A stretch of 64,000 nt of DNA from Pollutimonas thiosulfatoxidans (GTDB lineage Bacteria; Pseudomonadota; Gammaproteobacteria; Burkholderiales; Burkholderiaceae_B), in assembly GCF_004022565.1 (NCBI RefSeq), contig NZ_CP022987.1, positions 1,116,001-1,180,000 on the forward strand, read 5' to 3'. A model generated the notes under the pieces. That model was not told the DNA's origin and did not search any database. It saw nothing but the letters and a program-made list of their open reading frames with translations. The translations under genes were made by a program, and so were the position numbers. This document shows positions 9,284-17,019 of this stretch, one piece after another (positions within the stretch are counted from its first letter, which is position 1; each line of letters begins with the position of its first letter).

Positions 9284-10036
9284 TTGTCCGACAGCCAACT
9301 GCCACTATCGTCCACCGCCATGCGTCCAGCGGGACGAGCAGTCCATGCACTACGCCCGCTGACCATGGAGGTCGGCTACACGCGCCATGCCGAAGGGTCT
9401 GTCCTGATACGTGCCGGCGACACCCATGTATTGTGCAACGCCAGCATTCTGGAAAAAGTGCCGCCATTTCTGAAGGGCAAGGGGCAAGGCTGGGTGACCG
9501 CCGAGTACGGAATGCTGCCGCGCTCTACCCATACCCGTTCTGACCGGGAAGCCGCGCGCGGCAAGCAAAGCGGCCGCACCCAGGAAATACAGCGCTTGAT
9601 CGGGCGCAGCTTGCGTGCGGTATTCGATCTATCCGCCTTGGGCGAACGCAGCCTGCAACTGGATTGCGATGTATTGCAGGCTGATGGCGGCACGCGTTGC
9701 GCGAGCATCACTGGCGCCTGGGTGGCGGCAGCCATTGCGGTGCAGGGTCTGATGGAACGCGGGGTATTAAGCAGCAATCCCATTCTGGATCAGGTCGCCG
9801 CCGTATCGGTAGGCTTGGTCAACGGTACTGCGGTGCTGGACCTGGACTACGAAGAAGACGCCGGTTGCGGCGCCGACATGAACATTGTCATGACAGGCGC
9901 GGGTCAATTCGTAGAAGTGCAGGGCACGGCCGAAGGGCAGACCTTCGACCGCGCCCAACTGAACACGCTGCTGCAACTGGCCGAGGGCGGCATTACACAG
10001 TTGCTGGCTCTGCAGAAGCAGGCGCTAGGCCAGTAG
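9284..10036 (+). CDS. rph: Ribonuclease PH
   Basis: A 250-residue phosphorolytic 3' exonuclease that trims tRNA 3' ends and acts in rRNA turnover. The core motifs are MRPAGRA, YTRHAEGSVLIRAGDTHVLC, the arginine-rich RSTHTRSDREAARGKQSGR, and LQLDCDVLQADGGTR. The catalytic aspartates near the C-terminus are present in DLDYEEDAGCGADMN. I set the start at the TTG at 9284 because AGGAG lies at 9273-9277. The in-frame ATG at 9236 would add 16 unusual residues, and the next ATG is at 9320. In related genomes rph is commonly followed by rdgB and hemW; here three other genes intervene. Confidence 0.93.
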   Translation: MSDSQLPLSSTAMRPAGRAVHALRPLTMEVGYTRHAEGSVLIRAGDTHVLCNASILEKVPPFLKGKGQGWVTAEYGMLPRSTHTRSDREAARGKQSGRTQEIQRLIGRSLRAVFDLSALGERSLQLDCDVLQADGGTRCASITGAWVAAAIAVQGLMERGVLSSNPILDQVAAVSVGLVNGTAVLDLDYEEDAGCGADMNIVMTGAGQFVEVQGTAEGQTFDRAQLNTLLQLAEGGITQLLALQKQALGQ

Positions 10037-11389
10037 CCGGCCCACCATGCTGGTGTCGGCCAGGCCCCAGATACGGCCGATCAGTGCCTGGACTTCCGCT
10101 GGCGTAGCGGCATTGCGGTAGGTTCCCAGCCTCAAGGCCTTGTCTTCCAGTTCGGGGCGCGACAGCGTATTGCCCGGATCGCCCTTGGGTTCGTCGACAC
10201 GTGCTGCCAGGCTGCGGCCGTCCGTGGTTTGCACTCTTACCTTGCCCAGCCACTGGCGCGGGTAAGCCGCATCGACTTCAGGATCCAGCTCCATCGTGAC
10301 CCGCGAACGAAAATCCGCGATGCCGGCGTCGTGGAGGGCGGCGTCAAACTCGGGCAAGCCGGCACGGCCATGCGTGGCGATCAGGCCCAGCACCGTGCCC
10401 ATCGAGAATTTGGATTGATGCACCGTGACCGGATGCGTTACCGGGCCAAGCACGTCGATAGCGCCCTGATGCACCTGTGCAACCACTGAAGCGATCTGGT
10501 CGGCGCCCAGGCCGTGCGTGTGCATCAGCGCTTGCAAGGCATCGGCGGCCGGGTGTGTATGGCGGCACGAGGCATGAAACTTGAAGGAGGTTTCAAGTAC
10601 GGTCCAGCGGCTGCCCAGCCCGTCGGTAAGGCGGGACGGGTCGGCGTCGGTGGACATGCCGGCAGCCATCCCTTGCGAGCCTTCAAGTATGCGTTGTGCG
10701 CCCGTGAATCCATCCAGAGCCAGGTAGGCAGCACTGACCCCGTTGCTGGCTGCCTTGGCGGTATGCAATTGCTTGGAATCAGCGCCATCGCGCAAGAACT
10801 CCCACAAGCCGGCCGCTTGCGTTCCGGCCGAGCCCAGCGCGTTCAGCATCTGCTTCTTGTCCAAACCCAGCAGGCGCCCTACGGCCACGGCCGAGGCCAG
10901 TGCGCCCGCCGTGCCGGTGGTATGGAACACCTTGTAATGCGAGCGGCCCAGGAATTCGCCGATGCGTATGCCGGCTTCGTAGCCGGCCACGCAGGCCGTC
11001 AACAAGTCAGGCCCAGAGCGGCCCAGCGCCTGGGCCACTGCTATGGCCGGCGGAAAAACCACGGCTGCCGGATGGAACACCGAGCCATTATGGACGTCGT
11101 CCTGTTCGACCATGTGTGCCGAGGCCGCATTGACCATGGCGGCGAACAAGGGGCTGGTCGTCTTGCGTGTGACCATGTTTTCGGACGGACCGCTGGTCGG
11201 GCCCATGATGTCGGCCAGATGCGCTATTGCCTGTACCGAGCGGGCGCTGGACCCGGCCAGTATCGATGCCACGCAATCGAGCATCAGGTCTTCAGTGCGG
11301 CGCAGAACTTCGGGCGGGATGTCTTCGTAGGCAAGTTGCGCGGTGAACTCGGCGAGCTCGGCGCTTGGGTGGCTGGTCGTGTCGGGCAT
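10025..11389 (-). CDS. MmgE/PrpD family protein
   Basis: A 454-residue member of the MmgE/PrpD family, which includes 2-methylcitrate dehydratase and related hydratases or cis-trans isomerases of small polycarboxylic acids. The N-terminal helical domain carries LMLDCVASILAGS and the SAHMVEQDDVHNGSVFHP segment with the D-D/H pattern typical of the active-site region; the C-terminal domain begins near FKFHASCRHTHPAADAL. Its 3' end overlaps the end of rph by 12 bases on the other strand. It lies 24 bases downstream of the acyl-CoA dehydrogenase gene on the same strand, so the two form an operon. Without prpB/prpC nearby, a true methylcitrate role is not supported. Confidence 0.88.
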   Translation of the reverse strand: MPDTTSHPSAELAEFTAQLAYEDIPPEVLRRTEDLMLDCVASILAGSSARSVQAIAHLADIMGPTSGPSENMVTRKTTSPLFAAMVNAASAHMVEQDDVHNGSVFHPAAVVFPPAIAVAQALGRSGPDLLTACVAGYEAGIRIGEFLGRSHYKVFHTTGTAGALASAVAVGRLLGLDKKQMLNALGSAGTQAAGLWEFLRDGADSKQLHTAKAASNGVSAAYLALDGFTGAQRILEGSQGMAAGMSTDADPSRLTDGLGSRWTVLETSFKFHASCRHTHPAADALQALMHTHGLGADQIASVVAQVHQGAIDVLGPVTHPVTVHQSKFSMGTVLGLIATHGRAGLPEFDAALHDAGIADFRSRVTMELDPEVDAAYPRQWLGKVRVQTTDGRSLAARVDEPKGDPGNTLSRPELEDKALRLGTYRNAATPAEVQALIGRIWGLADTSMVGRLLA

Positions 11390-11413
11390 GGCAATCTTGA
11401 AGTGAAGCTGCAG

Positions 11414-12571
11414 TTAAAAGGAGCGGGGCAGTCCGAGGACATGCTCGGCGACGTAAGACAGGATCAGGTTGGTCGAAATGGGAGCAACCTGGTAGAGCCG
11501 CGTTTCGCGGAATTTGCGTTCTATGTCGTATTCGTTAGCGAAACCAAAGCCCCCATGGAACTGCAGGCAGGCGTTGGCGGCTTCCCAGGAGGCATCGGCC
11601 GCCAGCAGCTTAGCCATATTGGCTTGCGCGCCACAAGGCTGGTGGGCGTCGTACAGTCGGCAAGCCTCAAAGCGCATCAAGCTGGCAGCCTCTATATTGA
11701 TATGAGCGCGCGCGATGGGAAACTGCACGCCTTGATTCTGTCCGATGGGGCGGTTGAATACAATGCGCTCCTTGACGTATGCCGACACCTTGTCGATAAA
11801 CCAGTGCCCGTCGCCTATGCACTCGGCGGCGATCAGGGCGCGCTCGGCATTGAGGCCGTCCAGGATGTACCTGAAACCTTTGCCTTCCTCGCCGATGAGG
11901 TTCTCGGCAGGGATCTCAAGATTGTCAAAGAACAGTTCATTGGTCTCGTGATTGACCATATTGGGGATGGGGCGCACCGTCATCCCGTGCTTGACGGCAT
12001 CATGCAGATCGACCAGGAAGATCGACATGCCTTCGGATTTTTTCTTTACCTGATCCAGTGGTGTCGTGCGTGCCAGCAGTATCATCAGGTCCGAGTGCTG
12101 TATGCGCGAAATCCAGACCTTCTGGCCGTTGATGACGTAGCGATCGCCCTTGCGCACGGCCGTGGTCTTGATCTTGGTCGTATCGGTGCCTGTGGTGGGT
12201 TCGGTAACGCCCATGGACTGCAAACGCAGTTCGCCACTGGCGATGCGGGGCAGGTATCGCTGCTTTTGCTCGTCCGAGCCATGGCGCAGTAAAGTGCCCA
12301 TGTTATACATTTGCCCGTGGCAGACGCCAGAATTGCCGCCATTGCGGTTGATCTCTTCCATGATCACCGATGCCGCCGTCAGGCTCAGCCCCGAGCCGCC
12401 GTATTCCTCGGGTATCAGGGCAGCCAGCCATCCGGCCTCGGTCAAGGTTTTGACGAACTCGTCCGGGTAACCGCGCTCTTCATCGATCTTGCGGAAATAC
12501 TCCGGTGGGAATTGCGCACAAAGGTCGCGGATTGCGTCGCGTATGTCCTGAAAAGCGTTGTCTTGCGTCAT
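11414..12571 (-). CDS. Acyl-CoA dehydrogenase family protein
   Basis: A 385-residue FAD flavoprotein that introduces an alpha-beta double bond in an acyl-CoA. It shows the usual order: N-terminal helical domain with LIPEEYGGSGL, the middle beta domain with MGVTEPTTGTD and VINGQKVWISR, and the C-terminal helical domain with the signature CLQFHGGFGFANEYDIERK. The acyl chain it accepts cannot be read from sequence. It is the first gene of a two-gene operon with the MmgE/PrpD gene and is divergent from a LysR regulator across 112 bases. That arrangement suggests the LysR protein controls this pair. Confidence 0.92.
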   Translation of the reverse strand: MTQDNAFQDIRDAIRDLCAQFPPEYFRKIDEERGYPDEFVKTLTEAGWLAALIPEEYGGSGLSLTAASVIMEEINRNGGNSGVCHGQMYNMGTLLRHGSDEQKQRYLPRIASGELRLQSMGVTEPTTGTDTTKIKTTAVRKGDRYVINGQKVWISRIQHSDLMILLARTTPLDQVKKKSEGMSIFLVDLHDAVKHGMTVRPIPNMVNHETNELFFDNLEIPAENLIGEEGKGFRYILDGLNAERALIAAECIGDGHWFIDKVSAYVKERIVFNRPIGQNQGVQFPIARAHINIEAASLMRFEACRLYDAHQPCGAQANMAKLLAADASWEAANACLQFHGGFGFANEYDIERKFRETRLYQVAPISTNLILSYVAEHVLGLPRSF

Positions 12572-12643
12572 GAAGTCAATACCCGGGTTTAATTACAATG
12601 TCTATCACTTTGCCTGAATGCGTACAGCTTGCCAATTTGCGCT

Positions 12644-12653
12644 TGCTTAAGCA
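12644..12653. promoter_or_regulatory. Perfect 10-bp palindrome in the acyl-CoA dehydrogenase/LysR divergent region
   Basis: TGCTTAAGCA lies 31 bases before the LysR start and 73 before the acyl-CoA dehydrogenase start. LysR proteins often bind short interrupted dyads in such divergent regions, so this is a candidate operator, but a 10-base palindrome alone is weak evidence. Confidence 0.3.
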
Positions 12654-12683
12654 TAGGTTTACCAATTTTGAAGAGAACGCCAC

Positions 12684-13598
12684 ATGGCCATGCACTTCGA
12701 CCTGACTGACATGCAGCTTATGGTGAACGTCGCGAGCGCTCACAGCATGACAAAAGGGGCGGAAAGATCCTTTCTTTCGCTGCCGGCGGCCAGCAACCGC
12801 GTTAAAAACCTCGAAAGTCATCTGGGCACCGCTTTGCTGTACCGCAGCAGCCAGGGCGTAACCCTTACGCCGTCCGGCGAGGCCTTCGTCAAGCACGCTC
12901 GTGTGGTTTTGCGTCAACTGGAGCACTTGCGGGGCGATATCCAGGAGTACGCCAGTGGCGTGAAAGGCCGCGTGCGGGTGTACGCCAATACGACCGCTAT
13001 GAACGAATTCATGCCTGCCATCCTGGCAAACTACCTTGGCGAGCACCGCGACGTCACGGTCGAACTGCGCGAGCGCCTGAGCTTTCAGGTCATCAAGGCA
13101 GTCGTGGACGGTTCGGCAGACATCGGGATCACGGCCCAGGTTGGCGGCGGGGAAAACATCGAGTTTCTTCCCTACCGTACCGACAGACTGGTGCTGGTCA
13201 CGCACGTGGATCACCCCCTGGCGGGTAGCGCCGTTGTCAACTTCGATGAAACATTGGCCTATGACTACGTTGGCCTTTCGGAAACCAGTGCGATCCACGC
13301 CTTCCTGCTGCAGGCGGCCGACGACCTGGGACGCATGTTGCGCTTTCGGGTAGAGGTCAGCAATTTCGAAGCCGCTTGCAGGATGATCGCCGCCCATGTC
13401 GGCATAGGCGTCATTCCGGAATCCGCAGCCGGCCGCTACGTGAAGGATTTGCCGCTTAAAATCATTCAGCTGGCGGATGCCTGGGCACTGCGGCGTCTGC
13501 ATATCTGCGTGAAGCAGTTCGATAAACTCCCCGTATTCGCTAAAGAGTTGGTGTCTTTGCTGGTCAAGGATGCCGCGGAAGGTCGTCAACATGATTGA
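12684..13598 (+). CDS. LysR family transcriptional regulator
   Basis: A 304-residue LysR-type regulator. The winged helix-turn-helix fills residues ~5-65 (LMVNVASAHSMTKGAERSF, then LPAASNRVKNLESHLGTAL) and the rest is the two-lobed effector-binding domain. The DNA-binding helix reads LSLPAASNRVKNLE, a small departure from the usual Q-P-A-L-S pattern. It is divergent from the acyl-CoA dehydrogenase operon and probably regulates it. Its last codons overlap the rdgB start by 8 bases (the rdgB ATG at 13591 precedes its TGA at 13596-13598), so rdgB may be translationally coupled to this regulator. Confidence 0.9.
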   Translation: MAMHFDLTDMQLMVNVASAHSMTKGAERSFLSLPAASNRVKNLESHLGTALLYRSSQGVTLTPSGEAFVKHARVVLRQLEHLRGDIQEYASGVKGRVRVYANTTAMNEFMPAILANYLGEHRDVTVELRERLSFQVIKAVVDGSADIGITAQVGGGENIEFLPYRTDRLVLVTHVDHPLAGSAVVNFDETLAYDYVGLSETSAIHAFLLQAADDLGRMLRFRVEVSNFEAACRMIAAHVGIGVIPESAAGRYVKDLPLKIIQLADAWALRRLHICVKQFDKLPVFAKELVSLLVKDAAEGRQHD

Positions 13599-14196
13599 AG
13601 TCGTACTGGCATCGAACAATGCCGGCAAGGTAATAGAGTTCTCCGCCATTCTTGGCAAGGCCGGCATACTTATGCGTCCTCAAGGCGACTTGCAAGTCCC
13701 TGAAGCAGATGAGCCTTACTCGACCTTCCTGGAAAATGCCCTGGCCAAGGCCCGCCACGCCAGCCGGCTTACCGGTATGCCCGCGCTGGCTGATGACTCG
13801 GGCCTTTGCGTCAAGGCCCTGAGCGGTGCGCCGGGGGTGCATTCGGCGCGCTATGCGGCCATGCACGAGGGCGGCGCCAAGTCGGATGCCGCCAACAACA
13901 GGCGGCTGGTGCAGGAGCTTGCTTCATCCACCGACCGTAGCGCCTCTTATGTAGCGGTATTGGTATGGCTGCAGTCAGCCGACGATCCGCGGCCCATCGT
14001 CGTGGAAGGCACCTGGGAAGGAGAAATCGTGGACACCCCCCGGGGCAGCCATGGCTTTGGCTATGACCCCCACTTCTTTCTTCCCGCGCTGGGCAAGACG
14101 GTTGCCGAGCTTGTGCCGGAGGAAAAGAACCGACTAAGCCATCGCGCGCAGGCACTGCAGACGCTGCTACAGGCCTTGCGAGGGCGCCTTTCATGA
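13591..14196 (+). CDS. rdgB: RdgB/HAM1 family XTP/dITP diphosphatase
   Basis: A 201-residue house-cleaning pyrophosphatase that hydrolyses dITP, XTP and related purine nucleotides before they enter DNA or RNA. Motifs are the N-terminal VLASNNAGKVIEFSAIL, the metal-binding ADDSGLCVKALSGAPGVHSARYA (read as ADDSGLCV and GAPGVHSARYA), and the C-terminal GFGYDPHFF and LSHRAQAL. The ATG at 13591 is preferred over the upstream codon at 13570 because the family starts directly with the beta strand. The stop overlaps the hemW start (ATGA), a common pair in this lineage. Confidence 0.94.
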   Translation: MIEVVLASNNAGKVIEFSAILGKAGILMRPQGDLQVPEADEPYSTFLENALAKARHASRLTGMPALADDSGLCVKALSGAPGVHSARYAAMHEGGAKSDAANNRRLVQELASSTDRSASYVAVLVWLQSADDPRPIVVEGTWEGEIVDTPRGSHGFGYDPHFFLPALGKTVAELVPEEKNRLSHRAQALQTLLQALRGRLS

Positions 14197-15383
14197 AGAA
14201 GCCCACGGTCGTCCCCGGCCCCGGCGGCCGCAGTATTCTTTCCAGCTTGCCCCCGCTGTCCTTGTATGTGCATGTGCCATGGTGCGTACGCAAGTGCCCT
14301 TACTGCGATTTCAATTCTCATGAGCTCAACACCGAGGTGCCCGAGCAAGAGTATCTGGCGGCGCTCCAGGCCGATCTCGAGCAAGCCTTGCCGCTGATCT
14401 GGGGACGGCAGGTGATTTCGGTGTTCATCGGCGGCGGCACCCCCAGCCTGCTTTCGGCCCGCGCTGTGGACGATATGCTGGCAATGCTGCGCGCCTGCCT
14501 GAACCTTTTGCCGGATGCGGAAATCACCATGGAAGCCAACCCGGGGACAGTCGAGGCCGGACGCTTTCTGGATTACGCCGCCAGCGGTGTCAATCGGATA
14601 TCGCTGGGCATACAGAGCTTCGATGACCGGGCGCTGAAGGCACTGGGACGCATACACGACGGTGCCCAGGCACGCTCGGCCATCGAGGCGGCGCAGGCGG
14701 CGGTCGACCGCGTCAACTTGGACATCATGTACGCCTTGCCCGGTCAGACGCTGGAGGGCTGTCGCAGCGATTTGCTGCAGGCCATGGACTATCAGACGGG
14801 CCATCTGTCTCTGTATCACCTGACGCTCGAGCCGAACACCGTGTTTGCGAAGTATCCGCCGGTGGTGCCGGACGACGATCTAAGCGCCGCCATGCAAGAC
14901 TTCATTACCGACACCACGGCGGCGCGCGGTTGGGAACGCTACGAGGTGTCGGCCTATGCCCAGCCGGGCCAACGCAGTCGCCATAACCTCAATTATTGGG
15001 AGTTCGGCGACTATCTGGGTATAGGCCCTGGCGCCCATGGCAAGCTTTCCTTTCACGATCGCATCATCAGGCAGGCCAAGATCAAGAACCCGACTTCCTG
15101 GATGCAGAAGGCGGTACGGCGGGACGGCAGCCACCTTGCCGAAGATCGTGCCGTGCAGTGGAAGGAACTGGGTTTCGAGTTCATGCTTAATGCCTTGCGC
15201 CTGAAGGAGGGCGTACCGCGCAGCAGTTTCATCGAGCGCACCGGTCAGTCCATATTGGCGATTGCGCCGGCGATAGACAGCGCGATAAGCAAGGGCTTGC
15301 TGGAACCGGACAAAGAACGATTGCGTGCCACCGAATTGGGTTGGCGGTTCTTGAACGACTTGCAGGCAGAATTTCTCGATTAA
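14193..15383 (+). CDS. hemW: Radical SAM heme chaperone HemW
   Basis: A 396-residue radical SAM protein of the HemW family, formerly annotated as coproporphyrinogen III oxidase-like; HemW is a heme chaperone rather than the oxidase. The radical SAM cluster motif CxxxCxxC is CVRKCPYC near residue 31, followed by FIGGGTPSLL and EANPGT. The HemW C-terminal domain covers the last ~100 residues. HemN's extra N-terminal cysteine motif is absent, as expected for HemW. It overlaps rdgB by 4 bases. Confidence 0.93.
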   Translation: MKKPTVVPGPGGRSILSSLPPLSLYVHVPWCVRKCPYCDFNSHELNTEVPEQEYLAALQADLEQALPLIWGRQVISVFIGGGTPSLLSARAVDDMLAMLRACLNLLPDAEITMEANPGTVEAGRFLDYAASGVNRISLGIQSFDDRALKALGRIHDGAQARSAIEAAQAAVDRVNLDIMYALPGQTLEGCRSDLLQAMDYQTGHLSLYHLTLEPNTVFAKYPPVVPDDDLSAAMQDFITDTTAARGWERYEVSAYAQPGQRSRHNLNYWEFGDYLGIGPGAHGKLSFHDRIIRQAKIKNPTSWMQKAVRRDGSHLAEDRAVQWKELGFEFMLNALRLKEGVPRSSFIERTGQSILAIAPAIDSAISKGLLEPDKERLRATELGWRFLNDLQAEFLD

Positions 15384-15416
15384 CGTTGCGCAGTAAACGG
15401 CTGGCGCACTACAATC

Positions 15417-15433
15417 TGCACCATATCGGTGCA
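15417..15433 (+). promoter_or_regulatory. NtrC-binding dyad (enhancer) upstream of glnA
   Basis: TGCACC-ATATC-GGTGCA is a perfect 6+6 dyad with a 5-base spacer and matches the NtrC consensus TGCACC-N5-GGTGCA without a mismatch. Its centre is about 103 bases upstream of the start point predicted from the sigma-54 element, a usual distance for NtrC enhancers at glnA. Confidence 0.9.
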
Positions 15434-15436
15434 TCG

Positions 15437-15453
15437 AGCCCCAGTTTGGGGCT
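15437..15453 (+). terminator. Hairpin AGCCCC-N5-GGGGCT between hemW and glnA
   Basis: A perfect 6-base stem with loop AGTTT followed by TTCTGTCT. It could be a weak intrinsic terminator for hemW. Because it lies 3 bases after the NtrC dyad and has the same 6-5-6 geometry, it might instead be a second, degenerate regulator site. Confidence 0.45.
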
Positions 15454-15502
15454 TTCTGTCTACTCTACGCACTTCCCAGGCTCACGTCGACGCCGAAAAA
15501 GC

Positions 15503-15517
15503 TGGCACGGACTTTGC
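15503..15517 (+). promoter_or_regulatory. Sigma-54 promoter of glnA
   Basis: TGGCACG-GACT-TTGC matches the -24/-12 consensus TGGCACG-N4-TTGC at every conserved position. The predicted transcript start is near 15528, giving a leader of about 33 bases before the glnA ATG. Together with the NtrC dyad at 15417-15433 this makes glnA a nitrogen-regulated sigma-54 gene. Confidence 0.93.
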
Positions 15518-15560
15518 GTAAAGCAGTGTGTCACCATTCAATCCAGGTTCAGGAGCCTAT

Positions 15561-16973
15561 ATGCCCACGCCCGAAGAAGTCATCAAGTTGATCGCCGATA
15601 AAGAAGTTGCCTTTGTGGATTTCCGATTCACCGACACGCTGGGCAAGGAGCACCACTTGACGGTACCGGCCGGTCTGGTCGATGAAGAGCGCCTGGAAGT
15701 TGGCGTAGCGTTCGATGGCTCCTCCATTGCAGGATGGAAGGGTATTGAAGCATCGGACATGGTGTTGATACCGGATGCCGGCTCTGCACGCATGGATCCT
15801 TTCCGCGAAGAGCCCACGCTAAACCTGACTTGCGATGTGGTCGAGCCTTCCGACCTGAAAGGCTACGATCGCGATCCGCGCTCCCTTGCAAAACGTGCGG
15901 AAGCCTATCTGAAGTCCAGCGGCCTGGGCGACACGGCTTACTTCGGCCCGGAGCCCGAGTTTTTCGTGTTTGACGGCATTACCTGGAACGACGACATGTC
16001 GGGCAGTTTCGTCAAGATCAAATCCGAAGAGGCACCGTGGTCGCGCTCTATGGATATGGAAGGCGGCAACCAGGGGCACCGCCCACGCGTCAAGGGCGGC
16101 TATGTGCCGGTGCCCCCGGTAGACTCCTTCCACGACATGCGTTCTGAAATGTGCTTGCTGCTGGAACAGCAAGGTGTCCCGGTCGAGGTGCATCACCACG
16201 AAGTGGCCGGAGCGGGGCAGTTGGAAATCGGCACACAATTCAGCACGCTGGTCGAGCGCGCCGACTGGAACCAAATCCTGAAGTACACCGTACACAATGT
16301 TGCGCACGTCTACGGCAAAACGGCTACCTTCATGCCCAAGCCCATCGTTGGCGACAACGGCTCGGGCATGCACGTGCACCAGTCCATCTGGAAAGACGGA
16401 CAAAACCTGTTCGCCGGTAACGGCTATGCGGGTCTGTCCGAGTTCGCCCTGTTCTACATAGGCGGCATCATCCGCCACGCCAGGGCCCTGAATGCCCTGA
16501 CCAATCCGGGAACCAACTCGTACAAGCGGCTGGTGCCCCATTACGAAGCACCCGTGAAGCTGGCCTACTCGGCGCGTAACCGGTCGGCCTCGATCCGTAT
16601 TCCCTATGTGGGCAGCCCCAAGGGCCGCCGCGTGGAGGCGCGTTTCCCCGATCCGCTGGCCAACCCCTATCTGGCGTTTTCGGCGCTGATGATGGCCGGT
16701 CTGGACGGCGTCCAGAACAAGATCCATCCGGGCGATCCCGCCGACAAGAATCTGTACGATTTGCCGCCGGAAGAAGACGCAAAGATCCCAACGGTGTGCG
16801 TGACGCTCGAAGAGGCCATCGAGGCCCTGGATGCCGACCGCGAGTTCCTGACGCGCGGCGGGGTATTCAGCAACGACATGATCGATGCCTACATCGAACT
16901 GAAGCAAGCCGAGATCACGCGCTTGCGCATGACGCCACACCCCGTCGAGTTCGACATGTACTACAGCCTCTAG
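15561..16973 (+). CDS. glnA: Glutamine synthetase type I
   Basis: A 470-residue GS-I subunit that makes glutamine from glutamate, ammonia and ATP. Visible motifs are FDGSSIAGW in the N-terminal domain, GPEPEFFVFD, the metal/glutamate-binding VEVHHHEVAGAGQLEIG, the ATP loop GDNGSGMHVHQS, and NRSASIRIP. The adenylylation site NLYDLPP is present with tyrosine ~399, so activity should be controlled by GlnE. The ATG at 15561 has AGGAG at 15551-15555; an upstream in-frame codon at 15528 coincides with the predicted transcript start and is rejected. ntrB follows after 46 bases. Confidence 0.97.
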   Translation: MPTPEEVIKLIADKEVAFVDFRFTDTLGKEHHLTVPAGLVDEERLEVGVAFDGSSIAGWKGIEASDMVLIPDAGSARMDPFREEPTLNLTCDVVEPSDLKGYDRDPRSLAKRAEAYLKSSGLGDTAYFGPEPEFFVFDGITWNDDMSGSFVKIKSEEAPWSRSMDMEGGNQGHRPRVKGGYVPVPPVDSFHDMRSEMCLLLEQQGVPVEVHHHEVAGAGQLEIGTQFSTLVERADWNQILKYTVHNVAHVYGKTATFMPKPIVGDNGSGMHVHQSIWKDGQNLFAGNGYAGLSEFALFYIGGIIRHARALNALTNPGTNSYKRLVPHYEAPVKLAYSARNRSASIRIPYVGSPKGRRVEARFPDPLANPYLAFSALMMAGLDGVQNKIHPGDPADKNLYDLPPEEDAKIPTVCVTLEEAIEALDADREFLTRGGVFSNDMIDAYIELKQAEITRLRMTPHPVEFDMYYSL

Positions 16974-17019
16974 CCAGGTCGGGCGGCCAGGCCGGCGCCC
17001 ATGGCCTTTTGGATTCGAC

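Noticed and set aside
10025..11389. Assigning the MmgE/PrpD protein as 2-methylcitrate dehydratase
   Set aside because: No prpB, prpC or acnD gene is nearby, and the family covers several activities.
10514..12292. 592-codon open frame on the plus strand opposite the MmgE/PrpD and acyl-CoA dehydrogenase genes
   Set aside because: It is a shadow of two clear genes on the other strand; its protein is low-complexity and has no recognisable domain or ribosome site.
16974..17019. Terminator between glnA and ntrB (AGGCC...GGCCT TTT)
   Set aside because: The stem is only five bases with a GC-rich nine-base loop; too weak to call.
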